DNA of 21,588 bases. Source: Acidisphaera sp035272265. Lineage in GTDB: Bacteria; Pseudomonadota; Alphaproteobacteria; Acetobacterales; Acetobacteraceae. A program made the position numbers and the translations under genes. This document shows, in pieces, positions 1 to 8,009 of this stretch. The stretch lies in contig DATEQV010000291.1 in the NCBI GenBank assembly GCA_035272265.1, positions 1-21,588 on the forward strand, in the 5' to 3' direction. The notes beneath the pieces are model-generated. The model was not told the DNA's origin and made no database searches. It saw nothing but the letters and a program-made list of their open reading frames with translations. Position 1 is the stretch's first letter; each line of letters starts with the position of its first letter.

Positions 1-1910
1 CAGCCGCTGGTGGACGTGCACGCGACGCCCGGCGATGCGATGGCGGTCACCGAACAGGGCAACCCGATCACGTTCGTCGGGACGTCGGACGCGTCGGGCG
101 ACTGGGTGTTCACGCCGACCACGCCGCTTGCCGTCGGCACGCACACGCTGCTGGCGACCGTCACGGACGGTCTCGGCGATACCGCGACGACGCCGCTGGA
201 CGTGACCATCCTGGCGGCGGCCCACGTCGCGATCGACGGCCTGGTCGACGGCACCGCAGAGGCTTCGGGTGCGACGACCGACCAGACCCCGACGCTGTTC
301 GGCACCGGCACGCCGGGGCAGACGGTGACACTGAGGGCGGACGGCACGCCGATCGGCAGCACCGTTGCCGACGGCAGCGGCAATTGGTCGTTCACGTCGC
401 CGTACGCGCTATCCGTGGGCGCACACAACATCACGGCGACGGTCTCCGAAGGCACCGGCGACACGGCGTCGGCGAGTTTCGGGCTGACGATCGATACGCC
501 CGTCACCGTCGCGTCGAACCTGCCGCTCGGCTCGGCGGCCGCGGCCGCGATCGCGGGCCTGCTCGGCAGCGGGGGCGCCGCCGACGTCGTCTACCTGCAA
601 CCGGGTCAGACGCTGGACCTGTCCGGCCTCCCGAACGGAGCACTCGCCGCACTCGACGTCAGCAACGGGCAGGTCGGCGAGACGATCACCGTCCCCTCGA
701 TCGACGAGATGATCACCAACAACGCGGACGGGCCGGTGACCGTGCAGGGCAGCGGCCAGCCGCAGGTGGTGGTCTCGACCGGTCCGAACTTCACGTATCT
801 CACGGGGGGCGCGGACGGCGTGTTCCTCGGCCAGGCGAACGCGAACGGCAGCTACGGCAACAACACGGTCCTGATACCCGCCGGAGCGAGGGGTCACTTC
901 ATCGTCGAGGCAGGCGGCGGCGACAACATCATTGTCGCCGCGTCGGGAGACAACTCGGTGTCCGGCGGCGCCGGTGCCAACCTCATCGTTGTCGGCACGG
1001 GCAGCAACGTGGTCGACAGCGGCGGCGCCGACACGATCATCGGCGGCGCGGGCGCGGCGACCGTCACGGCCGGCGCGGGCGATACGGCTACGGGCCTGAA
1101 CAGCGACCTGCTGTTCATGGAGGGCGGCCAGATGACCTTCATCAACGCCCACGGCGCCTCCACCCTCACCGGCGGACCCGGCAGTGCGACGGTGCATGCG
1201 GGCGCGGGCGGCGGCGCGTATTGGGGCGGCACCAACGGCGACAACGTGATGATCGCCGGTTCGGGTGCGGCGACGCTGTTCGGCGGCGGCAACGACGACT
1301 TCCTGTCGGCAGGCTCGCACCGCGGCAACGACGTCCTTGTGGCCGCCGCATCCCGCGGGAACTCCACACTCACCGCGGCGACCTCGTCGGGTGACAACGT
1401 GATTCTCACGCGCCGCCAGGACGCGCTCGTCTACGGCGGCGCCGGCGCCGACACGATCGTCGGCGGCAGCGGGCAGTCCACCGTCCATGCGGGCACCGGC
1501 CAGGACCTGATCTTCACCGGCAAGGGAAGCGACACCGTGTATGGCGGACGCGGCGCCTCCACCGTCGCCAGCGGCAGCGCGGCGGACACGATCCACGGCG
1601 GCCGCGGCGACATGATGGGGACTACGCCCAAGGCAGCGAATTCATCTCGGGCAAGGGCAACGCCACCTTGGCCGGCGGCGGCGTGTCGGTGCTCGACATC
1701 GTCGACGGCCACGCAGGCGGCTCGCTGACGGTGTGGGACTTCGACCCGTCGCAGGACCAGCTCACCCTCACCGGCTACGGCAGCGGCGAAGCGTCGAACG
1801 CGGTCGCCAACCAGAGCAACAGCAACGGATCGACGACGCTGACGCTCTCCGACGGCACACGCATCACCCTGGTCGGTGTGGCGTCGGTCTCCGGTACCGT
1901 GTTCAGCTGA
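1..1910 (+). CDS. Secreted Ig-like/RTX-like repeat protein, 3' part, frameshifted
   Basis: The frame is open from base 1, so the 5' end lies outside the window. The visible part starts with about two bacterial Ig-like repeats (roughly residues 10-165), each ending in an 'ATVTDGLGDTA'- or 'ATVSEGTGDTA'-type strand. A linker follows, then a long glycine/aspartate-rich stretch (about residues 300-540) of degenerate hemolysin-type nonapeptides such as GGAGADTIVGG and GGRGASTVASG. After position 1620 the frame-1 reading turns into alanine/arginine-rich nonsense and stops at 1728. The same repeat character resumes in the next frame (DYAQGSEFISGKGNATLAGG) and ends at the TGA at 1908-1910 with a beta-rich, serine/threonine-rich C-terminus. 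The rejoined fragment is about 636 residues. Such proteins are usually exported by type I secretion through an uncleaved C-terminal signal and act at the cell surface or in biofilm. This role is inferred from architecture. The substrate or partner is unknown. Confidence 0.8.
1612..1622 (+). other. Probable single-base frameshift at a G homopolymer
   Basis: The coding frame moves from frame 1 to frame 3 here. The DNA reads gac atg atg ggg act. One extra G in the four-G run (1617-1620) would join GDMMG directly to DYAQGSEF with no loss of repeat character. This fits a one-base deletion, either a real mutation or a homopolymer sequencing error. No canonical X-XXY-YYZ slippery heptamer or downstream pseudoknot was recognised, so programmed -1 frameshifting is unlikely. 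Confidence 0.7.
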
Positions 1911-1949
1911 CCGACGTAAGGGCAACAGACCGACAGGTGGCCGCGCCGA

Positions 1950-2564
1950 TCAGCCGACCTGCTGCCGGATCGCCTGCGCCATCGCGTCCGGCGTGGAGTC
2001 GGCAGGAATGGGCTCGATGAACCGCCCGTCCCGCCCCATCAGATAAAGGATCGAGCTGTGGTCGACCGTGTAGGCGCCGTTGTCGCCGGGCGTGCGGTGG
2101 ATTGCGTAGTAGACTTTGTATTCCTGCGCGACGTGGGCGATCGCATCGGGTGAGCCGGTGAGCCCGATGAGGCGCGGCGAGAACGCCTCGACGTACTGCT
2201 TCATCACCGACGGCGTATCGCGCTGCGGATCGACGGTGATGAAGATCGGCTGCACGCGGCTGGCCTCTACGCCCAGCTTGTCCATGGCCTGTTCCACCGT
2301 GGTCAGCGTCGTCGGACAGACATCCGGGCAATAGGTGTAGCCGAAATACACAAGCATGTAGCGGCCGCGGAACGCGGTGTCCGATACGGCCTTGCCGTCG
2401 CCGTCCAGCAGCGTGAACGGGCCGCCCACCTGTCCGGCTCGGTGCCCGTCCGATCCGAGCCACACATAGACACCGATGCTGGCGACCAGAAACGCGAGCA
2501 GCACGCCGGCGACCCCGAACAGCACCGGCCTGGGCAAGGCCGGCCGAGGTGGAGCGGTGTTCAT
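1950..2564 (-). CDS. SCO1/SenC/PrrC-type copper chaperone
   Basis: This is a 204-residue thioredoxin-fold protein of the SCO family, which delivers copper to the CuA site of cytochrome c oxidase or acts as a thiol reductase for it. A single N-terminal membrane anchor (about residues 13-37) places the soluble domain in the periplasm. The family motif CPDVCP gives the copper-binding cysteines C79 and C83. The third ligand, H169, is in VDHSS. The 'FITVDPQRDTP' strand is also typical. Length is normal for the family. The ATG at 2562-2564 gives a clean anchor, although the Shine-Dalgarno sequence is weak. It is transcribed toward the RTX-like gene and divergently from the DUF892 gene. No oxidase subunits lie next to it, so its partner must be elsewhere. 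Confidence 0.93.
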   Translation of the reverse strand: MNTAPPRPALPRPVLFGVAGVLLAFLVASIGVYVWLGSDGHRAGQVGGPFTLLDGDGKAVSDTAFRGRYMLVYFGYTYCPDVCPTTLTTVEQAMDKLGVEASRVQPIFITVDPQRDTPSVMKQYVEAFSPRLIGLTGSPDAIAHVAQEYKVYYAIHRTPGDNGAYTVDHSSILYLMGRDGRFIEPIPADSTPDAMAQAIRQQVG

Positions 2565-2756
2565 GTACGCGACGTCCCATCAGTTCTTCGACGGACGCTG
2601 AGTGGGCGCGGCGCCGGTGCGCGTCAACCCGATGGCGACGTGTGCAGCAATTTCCGCCGCCCGACGCAACCCGGGCGTGCTCGGTATCATTGGTGTGTAG
2701 CCACGCCGCAATGGCTGGCGGCGCAGGCGGCACGCCACCAACAAAGCGAGGAACAC

Positions 2757-3260
2757 ATGGCAAGCAGCAAGACGCTGGACGACCTGACCGTCCATTTCCT
2801 GCGAGACCTCAACTACGCGGAGCGGCAGATCCTGCGCGCGCTGAGCAAGATGCAGCGTTCGGTGAAAAGCCCGAAGCTGAAGGACGCCTTCGCCAAGCAT
2901 CGCGAACAGACCGAGCATCAGGTCGAGCGCCTGCAGCAGGCGTTCGAGGCGATGGGCAGCCGCGCCCGCGGCCAGACCTGCGAGGCGATCAACGGCATCA
3001 TCGAAGAGGGCGAGGAGATCCTGGAGGAATTCCAGAAGGGTCCGCTGCTCGATGCCGCCCTGCTCGCCAACGCGCAGGCGGTCGAGCACTACGAGATGGC
3101 GCGCTACGGGTCCGCGATCGCCTGGGCCATGGCGAGCGGCAAGGACAATGTCGCCAAACTGCTCGAGGAGACGCTGGCCGAGGAGAAGCAGACCGACCAG
3201 CTTCTCAACCAACTCGCGCACAGCGAGATCAATCAGGAGGCGCTAAAGCAGGCGGCCTGA
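2757..3260 (+). CDS. DUF892 / YciE-YciF ferritin-like protein
   Basis: This is a 167-residue, all-helical protein of the YciE/YciF (DUF892) family, a ferritin-like four-helix bundle. The N-terminus (TLDDLTVHFLRDLNYAERQIL) carries the family's Asp/Tyr-Ala-Glu helix. Further acidic and histidine positions are seen in HREQTEHQVERL (about residues 46-57), in the ING-IIEEGEEILEE segment, and in AVEHYEMARYGS, the last two being typical di-iron helices. The chosen ATG at 2757 has an AGCGAGG ribosome site a few bases upstream. The upstream in-frame extension to 2442 is antisense to the SCO gene and is not family-like. Relatives are often induced by general stress. Binding of iron is inferred from the fold and has not been shown for most members. 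Confidence 0.92.
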   Translation: MASSKTLDDLTVHFLRDLNYAERQILRALSKMQRSVKSPKLKDAFAKHREQTEHQVERLQQAFEAMGSRARGQTCEAINGIIEEGEEILEEFQKGPLLDAALLANAQAVEHYEMARYGSAIAWAMASGKDNVAKLLEETLAEEKQTDQLLNQLAHSEINQEALKQAA

Positions 3261-3269
3261 CATCCGAGC

Positions 3270-3289
3270 GGCCAGTAGACGAACTGGCC
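3270..3289 (+). terminator. Hairpin after the DUF892 gene
   Basis: A 7-bp perfect inverted repeat, GGCCAGT/ACTGGCC with a 6-nt loop, begins 9 nt after the stop codon. There is no T-run after it, so it may be an RNA-stabilising end or a weak terminator rather than a classical intrinsic one. Confidence 0.35.
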
Positions 3290-3312
3290 ACAAACTGCTG
3301 ATCGAGACGCAC

Positions 3313-3347
3313 GGGTCGGGCCGGTTGCTTTGGCGCCGGCCTGACCC
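3313..3347 (+). terminator. Strong 12-bp inverted repeat between DUF892 gene and egtB
   Basis: The arms GGGTCGGGCCGG (3313-3324) and CCGGCCTGACCC (3336-3347) pair over 12 bp with one G-U wobble around an 11-nt loop. This is the strongest simple hairpin noticed in the window. It lies 52 nt after the DUF892 stop and 23 nt before the closing helix of the egtB leader. It could terminate the upstream transcript or form part of the egtB 5' leader. No U-tract follows. Confidence 0.4.
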
Positions 3348-3370
3348 AACGTGTAACATAACCAAAAGTC

Positions 3371-3450
3371 CACGGTCCGACGACCGGGTGCGAACCCGGC
3401 GGTCACGCGGCCGTTACTGCACGCCAGTCAGGGGAGTCTGCAAGACCGTG
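3371..3450 (+). promoter_or_regulatory. Structured egtB leader with cobalamin-riboswitch-like boxes (candidate)
   Basis: CACGGTC (3371-3377) is perfectly complementary to GACCGTG (3444-3450), and the latter includes the egtB GTG start codon (3448-3450). The helix would therefore enclose an 80-nt element and hide the start. Inside is a 6-bp stem CCGGGT/ACCCGG capped by GCGA (3384-3399), followed by a GGTCACGCGGCCG segment (3401-3413), TTACTG, and GCCAGTCAGG (3423-3432). The order and wording resemble the GGTGCGAATCC / CTGACGCGCAGC / GCCAGGAGACC boxes of cobalamin riboswitches. However, the GGGAA box, the GCCACTG...GGGAAGG region and a full B12 box are missing. The paired structure is seen directly. 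A ligand, and cobalamin in particular, is only a hypothesis. Confidence 0.35.
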
Positions 3451-4689
3451 TCCCAGTCGACACTCCTCCCGTCCCTGCGCAACGCGAACACCGCCGGACG
3501 GCCCGATTCCACCAGCACCGTACGCAACGCCTACGCCGAAATCCGCCAGCACACAGATCGTCTGTGCGCCGCGCTGACGCCGGAGGACCAGTGCGTGCAG
3601 TCGATGCCCGACGCGAGTCCTGCGAAGTGGCATCGCGCGCACACGACGTGGTTCTTCGAGGAATTCGTGCTGCGCCGCGCACGGCCGGACTATGCGGCGT
3701 TCGACCAGAGCTACCGCTACCTGTTCAACTCGTACTACGAGAACGTCGGCCCGCGTCATCCGCGCCCACAGCGGGGCCTGCTGACGCGCCCGGGCGCGGC
3801 CGAGATCGACGCCTATCGCACCCATGTCGACCAAGCGATGCTCTCGCTGCTGGCCGAGACTCCGGAGCCGGAGCTTGCGGCGCTCGTCACGCTTGGCCTG
3901 CACCATGAGCAGCAGCACCAGGAATTGCTGATCACCGACACGCTGCACGCGTTCGCGCACAATCCGCTGTCGCCCGCGGTGCTGCCCGGTTGGACGGACA
4001 CGCCGTTCGAGTCCGATCCGGCCGACTACGTCGCGTTCGATGGCGGGATCGTGACGATCGGCGTCCCGATCACCGCGGAGGGCTTCGCCTTCGACAACGA
4101 GGGCCCCGCGCACCGGACGCTGCTGGAACCCTACCGGCTTGCCGCGCGCCCAGTGACCAACCGCGAGTTCCTGGCCTTCATGGACGACGGCGGCTACGCG
4201 ACCCCGACGCTGTGGATGTCGGACGGGTGGGCGGCGGTGCAGGAACAGGGCTGGTCCGCGCCGCTCCATTGGCGCGAGGGGCAGAACGGCTGGACCCAGA
4301 TGGGGCCCGGCGGACTGGCGCCGCTGCTGCCCGACGCCGCCGTGCGCCATGTCAGCTGGTACGAGGCCGATGCCTTCGCGCGATGGGCGGGCGGACGGCT
4401 TCCCACCGAGCAGGAGTGGGAGGCGGCCACGCAGGCCGACGAGCGGCTGCGCGCAAGCGTCGGCGCGGTCTGGGAGTGGACCGCCTCCGCCTATCGGCCG
4501 TACCCCGGCTTCCGGGCAGCGCCCGACGCGATGGGCGAATACAACGGCAAGTTCATGATCAACCAGATGGTCCTGCGCGGGAGTTCGGCGGCGACCCCGC
4601 CGGGTCATACCCGCCTCACCTACCGCAACTTCTTCCACCCCGACCGGCGCTGGCAGTTCTCCGGCCTGCGCCTCGCGGACGACGTGTGA
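3448..4689 (+). CDS. egtB: Ergothioneine biosynthesis protein EgtB (sulfoxide synthase)
   Basis: This is a 413-residue non-haem iron enzyme that joins hercynine to cysteine or gamma-glutamylcysteine with O2 to give the sulfoxide intermediate of ergothioneine. The N-terminal DinB_2 domain holds the iron-binding histidines: one in WHRAHTTWFFEEF and two in HHEQQHQELL. The C-terminal half is a formylglycine-generating-enzyme/sulfatase-modifying fold, with NEGPAHRTLLEPYRLA, VTNREFLAFM, VSWYEADAFARWAGGRLPTEQEWEAA, VWEWTASAYRPY and a terminal WQFSGLRLADD. The GTG at 3448 was chosen because the product then starts shortly before the family core (VRNAYAEIRQHTDRL). A GGGGAG stretch lies 11 nt upstream. 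It overlaps egtD by one base (TGATG). No egtA or egtC is nearby, so the sulfur donor is not decided by the sequence. Confidence 0.94.
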   Translation: MSQSTLLPSLRNANTAGRPDSTSTVRNAYAEIRQHTDRLCAALTPEDQCVQSMPDASPAKWHRAHTTWFFEEFVLRRARPDYAAFDQSYRYLFNSYYENVGPRHPRPQRGLLTRPGAAEIDAYRTHVDQAMLSLLAETPEPELAALVTLGLHHEQQHQELLITDTLHAFAHNPLSPAVLPGWTDTPFESDPADYVAFDGGIVTIGVPITAEGFAFDNEGPAHRTLLEPYRLAARPVTNREFLAFMDDGGYATPTLWMSDGWAAVQEQGWSAPLHWREGQNGWTQMGPGGLAPLLPDAAVRHVSWYEADAFARWAGGRLPTEQEWEAATQADERLRASVGAVWEWTASAYRPYPGFRAAPDAMGEYNGKFMINQMVLRGSSAATPPGHTRLTYRNFFHPDRRWQFSGLRLADDV

Positions 4690-5642
4690 TGCCGGACGCC
4701 CTGCCCCCGATCGCCATCGACCGGAGCGTCGCCGACGCGGCGCTGGCCGGGCTGCGGACGCAGCCCAAGACCCTGCCGCCGAAGCTGTTCTACGACGCCA
4801 TCGGCTGCAGATTGTTCGAGCAGATCACCCGGCTGCCCGAGTACTACCTGACGCGCACCGAGATGGCGCTGCTGCGCCAGATCACGCCCAAGGTCGGGGC
4901 GTTGCTGCCCGAGGGTGCCGCGGTGGTCGAATACGGCGCCTCCAGCCCCGAGAAGATCAGCGCCTTGCTGCCGCACTTGCGCCGGCCGTCATCCTGCGTG
5001 CTGGTCGACGTGGCAGAGGGCGCGCTGGGCACGGTCGCACGGCATCTGCGCCGCCACTTCCCGGCGGTCGCGGTGCATACGGTCTGCACCGACTTCCTCG
5101 CCCCCCTCGAGCTGCCGCGAGACGTGGGGTCCACGCCCCGCGTCGGGTTCTTCCCGGGATCCACGATCGGCAACCTGGAGCCAACCGTCGCGGTGCGGTT
5201 CCTGCGCGGCGCCCGCCTGACCCTGGGGCCGGGCGCGCACCTGCTGGTGGGCGTCGATCTGCGCAAGGACCCCCAGCGACTCATCCCCGCCTATGACGAC
5301 GACGCCGGGATCACCGCAGCGTTCAACCGCAACATCCTCGCGCGGCTGAACCGCGAGGCCGGAGCCGATTTCGACCCCTACACGTTCACCCACCTCGCGC
5401 TGTGGAACGACGCGGAGAGCCGGATCGAGATGCATCTCGTCAGCTGCGATGCGCAGACGGTGCATGTGGCCGGCGAGGCGATCACGTTCGCCGCCGGCGA
5501 GTCGATCCATACCGAAAACAGCTACAAGCACACCCCATCCCGCTTTGCCGACATTGCGGCCGAGGCGGGCTGGGCTCGGGTGAAACTCTGGACCGACCGA
5601 GACGATCTGTTCTCCATACATTTGTTGCGAACGGGAGAATGA
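4689..5642 (+). CDS. egtD: L-histidine N-alpha-methyltransferase EgtD
   Basis: This is a 317-residue SAM-dependent methyltransferase that trimethylates the alpha-amino group of histidine to hercynine, the first ergothioneine step. Length matches the family (about 320). Visible motifs are PPKLFYDAIGCRLFEQITRLPEYYLTR near the N-terminus (family FYD..GS.LFE.IT..PEYY.TR), the SAM-binding VVEYGASSPEKI in place of the more common VELGSGSS.K, the FFPGSTIGNLEP loop, the VGVDLRKDP segment and a late ENSYKHT motif. The ATG at 4689 overlaps the egtB stop by one base, so translation of the pair is coupled. It is followed after one base by a small secreted protein. Both enzymes are expected to be cytoplasmic. 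Confidence 0.96.
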   Translation: MPDALPPIAIDRSVADAALAGLRTQPKTLPPKLFYDAIGCRLFEQITRLPEYYLTRTEMALLRQITPKVGALLPEGAAVVEYGASSPEKISALLPHLRRPSSCVLVDVAEGALGTVARHLRRHFPAVAVHTVCTDFLAPLELPRDVGSTPRVGFFPGSTIGNLEPTVAVRFLRGARLTLGPGAHLLVGVDLRKDPQRLIPAYDDDAGITAAFNRNILARLNREAGADFDPYTFTHLALWNDAESRIEMHLVSCDAQTVHVAGEAITFAAGESIHTENSYKHTPSRFADIAAEAGWARVKLWTDRDDLFSIHLLRTGE

Positions 5643-5643
5643 G

Positions 5644-5973
5644 ATGCGTCGCAGCCGGGCAATCGCCGTCGCCAGGGCGCAGGAGGACGGCGCCGCGCTG
5701 ATCCGGTGGCTGGCCGCCGCACTGTTCCTGCTCCTCGCCGGCATGGCCGCCGCCTACGCGCAGGACACGACCTCCGGCGCCGGCCAGCAGACCTCGCCGC
5801 AGCAGATCGTGCCGCCGGCCGATCCGGCGGCGCGGGCGAACGGCGTGATTCCGGCCCCGACCGGCGTCGATCCAGGCATCCGGGCGCCCCGCCCGGGCGG
5901 TGCGCCCGGCGCCATGCCCGTCATCCCACCCCCGGGCACGCCCGGCGGCGATCCGCACGTCATTCCCAAGTAA
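5644..5973 (+). CDS. Small secreted proline/glycine-rich protein
   Basis: This is a 109-residue protein of unknown function. Residues 20-38 are hydrophobic and end in AAAYA-QD, a good signal-peptidase I site after A39, though the 20-residue N-region is long. The mature part (about 70 residues) is disordered-looking: glutamine-rich first, then rich in Pro, Gly and Ala (PPPGTPGGDP). It has no cysteine or recognisable domain. The ATG lies 1 nt after the egtD stop, with GGGAGA as ribosome site inside the end of egtD, so it is probably translated from the egt transcript. It ends convergently 24 nt from the SARP regulator. Whether it has any role in ergothioneine metabolism cannot be told. Confidence 0.75.
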   Translation: MRRSRAIAVARAQEDGAALIRWLAAALFLLLAGMAAAYAQDTTSGAGQQTSPQQIVPPADPAARANGVIPAPTGVDPGIRAPRPGGAPGAMPVIPPPGTPGGDPHVIPK

Positions 5974-5997
5974 CGGCGGCCGCCCGAGGAGCCGTGC

Positions 5998-7983
5998 CTA
6001 CTCGGGCACTCCGGCCCGCCTGAGGCCCTGCGCGAACCAGTCGCGGTCCTCCTCGTGCACGATGGGGGTGCGCGCCAGCGCGTCCGTCACCGTGAAGCCG
6101 GGCTCCAGCTGCGCGAGTCGCGCGAGGGCATCGGCGGCCGACATGCCGGCATGGCCGAGCGCCGAGGCGAGAACCTTGAAGGCCGAGGAGAAGTAGGGGT
6201 TCACGTCGGCGGCCCGCCGCGCGGCCGAGATCGCCGCCTCGTGCTCGTGCCGCAGCAGATGCGCCAGGCCGACGGCGGTGTCGAACCAGAACTCGGCGGG
6301 ATCGAGCGGCGAGAGGGCGCGGGCACGCTCGATGCGTCGGATGCCCTCCTCGTGGTCGCTCCGGTAGATCTCCGCCAGACCCGACAGCACCCAGGCGAGC
6401 GGCAGGTTCGGGTTGATCGACAAGGCGCGCTCGTGCAGCGCGCGCGCCTCCGTCAGGCCGCGCCGGGTGAAGGCCCGCACGTGGCCCACGATCGTCAGCG
6501 ACCGCGCGTCACCCGGGTCGAGGGCCAGCGCACGGTCGGCGTGCGCGCGCATCCGGCGGAGCGTCTCGGCCCGGTCTTCGGTCCAGCCCTGACCCAGGCT
6601 CAGCATGTGCCAATGCGCCAGCCAGGCGTGGGCAGGCGCGTAACCCGGCTCGCGGGGGACCGCCTCCTCCAACAACCTGCCGGCGGCGGAGAATTCTTCA
6701 CGATCAAGCCGGTAGATGGCCGGGATGGCACGCAGCAGCAGCGGATAGGCGGCGGGGTCGGCGACGCCGGAGAGGCTGGCGCGTTGCATCCCGCCCAGTA
6801 GCAGCGCCGGATCGATCCGCGCCGCCGTTTGCCCGGCGATCTCGTCCTGCAACGTCAGCAGATCGGTCATCGGGCGAAGGAAGCGGTGCTGCCAGACGGT
6901 CTCTCCGGTGCGCGCGGCCAGCAGCCGCATCACCACGCGGATCTTGTCGTCGCCCCGCTGGACGCTGCCCTCCAGCACATAAGCGAGGCCGAGCGACTCC
7001 CAGACGCCGCGCTCGAGCGGTTCGCGGGTCATGCGGCGGAGCACGACGCAGCACAGGCCCCGGAACCGCGACAGCGCCGAGGTGATCTCGTCCTCCAGCC
7101 CCTCGGCGAAGTCTTCGCTCGGCGCGTCGAGCGCGCGCAGCGGCGCGATGCCGACGCGGACGTCCTTGGCCCCCGGCCCGTCCCGCCCTGCTGGGATGGC
7201 CAGCACCGGACGCCGCTCGCCACGGATGCGGGCGATCAGCGCCTCGGTCTCGGCGGCGGGCGCGACCTGCGCCAGATCGGCGAGCGCCCGCGCGCACCGC
7301 TCGTACGCGGCGATCGCCAGCGCCTGTTCGCCGCGCTCGGCATGGGCGGCGATGACGGCGCGCCAGCCGCCTTCATGCGTCGGATCGATCCGCAGGAGCG
7401 CGTCGGCGGCATCGATCGTGCTGACCGGATCGGTCTGCTCGGCCAGGACCGCCTCGGCCAGCGCCCGCGCGATTCCGAGCAGCCGCTGGCGCTCGCCATC
7501 GAGCCAGCGTTCGAAGGCGCGGTCCAGGCCGCTGAGGTCCTGCAGCAACGGCCCGCGCACCAGGTCGAGCACGCCGGGCGTGCGCGGGGTCGCGTGCATC
7601 ACTTCGATGGCGTCGACCCAGAGCCCCGGGCAATCGAGCGCGATCTGGTCGCGTCCGGTGCGGACGAGGGTGCCGCCCCACCGCGCGACCACGTCCTGCA
7701 GTTCGAACACGCATTGACGCAACGAGGCGCGCGCCTGCTCCTTCTCGCGCTGGCTCCACAGCAGGCTGGTGAACTGATCGCGCAGCAGCGGGTGAGGTGC
7801 GGCCAGGACGAGCATGGCCAGGATCGCCTTCGTCCGCCGGATGCGCGGCAGGACCAAGTCGCCCGTCGCGGTGACAGCCTCCATCGTCCCGAAGAGCCGC
7901 ACACGCAGCTGCGGACCGATTCCCGCCTGTACAACCCGGAGCGTCTCCAGCGAGCTCACGCTCTCCCCCTGGCTAGACGCCAC
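5998..7983 (-). CDS. SARP-type transcriptional regulator with BTAD, FlgO-like and TPR regions
   Basis: This is a 661-residue protein. Residues about 25-105 form an OmpR/SARP winged helix (LRVRLFGTMEAV...LPRIRRTKAILAMLVLA...RDQFTSLLWSQREKEQARASLRQCVFELQ). Residues about 110-255 are a bacterial transcriptional activation domain of TPR type. Residues about 275-395 resemble the FlgO/TolB-like N-terminal part of adenylate-cyclase-type regulators (VGIAPLRALD...FAEGLEDEITSALSRF...YVLEGSVQR...ETVWQHRF). The rest, about 410-640, is tetratricopeptide repeats. It is a likely DNA-binding activator whose signal is unknown. The start is uncertain: GTG at 7983 has no clear ribosome site, while GTG at 7959 (residue 9) is preceded by GGGGGAG, though closely. 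It lies 26 nt downstream of the DNA ligase on the same strand and could share its transcript. Confidence 0.85.
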   Translation of the reverse strand: MASSQGESVSSLETLRVVQAGIGPQLRVRLFGTMEAVTATGDLVLPRIRRTKAILAMLVLAAPHPLLRDQFTSLLWSQREKEQARASLRQCVFELQDVVARWGGTLVRTGRDQIALDCPGLWVDAIEVMHATPRTPGVLDLVRGPLLQDLSGLDRAFERWLDGERQRLLGIARALAEAVLAEQTDPVSTIDAADALLRIDPTHEGGWRAVIAAHAERGEQALAIAAYERCARALADLAQVAPAAETEALIARIRGERRPVLAIPAGRDGPGAKDVRVGIAPLRALDAPSEDFAEGLEDEITSALSRFRGLCCVVLRRMTREPLERGVWESLGLAYVLEGSVQRGDDKIRVVMRLLAARTGETVWQHRFLRPMTDLLTLQDEIAGQTAARIDPALLLGGMQRASLSGVADPAAYPLLLRAIPAIYRLDREEFSAAGRLLEEAVPREPGYAPAHAWLAHWHMLSLGQGWTEDRAETLRRMRAHADRALALDPGDARSLTIVGHVRAFTRRGLTEARALHERALSINPNLPLAWVLSGLAEIYRSDHEEGIRRIERARALSPLDPAEFWFDTAVGLAHLLRHEHEAAISAARRAADVNPYFSSAFKVLASALGHAGMSAADALARLAQLEPGFTVTDALARTPIVHEEDRDWFAQGLRRAGVPE

Positions 7984-8009
7984 GTGACGGGACGCAGGCC
8001 AACCGGGCG

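Noticed and set aside
409..1596. 395-codon minus-strand open frame opposite the repeat protein
   Set aside because: Arg/Ala/Val/Gly/Asp-rich shadow of the repeats. The plus-strand frame has clear Ig-like and RTX-like repeats.
900..1610. CRISPR-like or tandem DNA repeat in the GC-rich repetitive coding region
   Set aside because: Repeats are degenerate protein-level nonapeptides, not conserved direct DNA repeats with spacers.
1612..1625. Programmed -1 ribosomal frameshift
   Set aside because: No slippery heptamer or downstream structure was recognised. A lost G in a homopolymer explains the shift more simply.
2580..2756. Possible sigma-70 -10 box (TATCAT at 2685-2690) before the DUF892 gene
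   Set aside because: No credible -35 at proper spacing and no GGAAC-type EcfG element, so a promoter could not be placed.
3382..3404. Possible tRNA T-arm (GGGTGCGAACCC)
   Set aside because: The loop is a GCGA tetraloop rather than TTCRANN, and no acceptor, D or anticodon stems surround it.
3403..4638. 411-codon minus-strand open frame opposite egtB
   Set aside because: Composition is a GC shadow, while the plus strand encodes EgtB with intact iron ligands.
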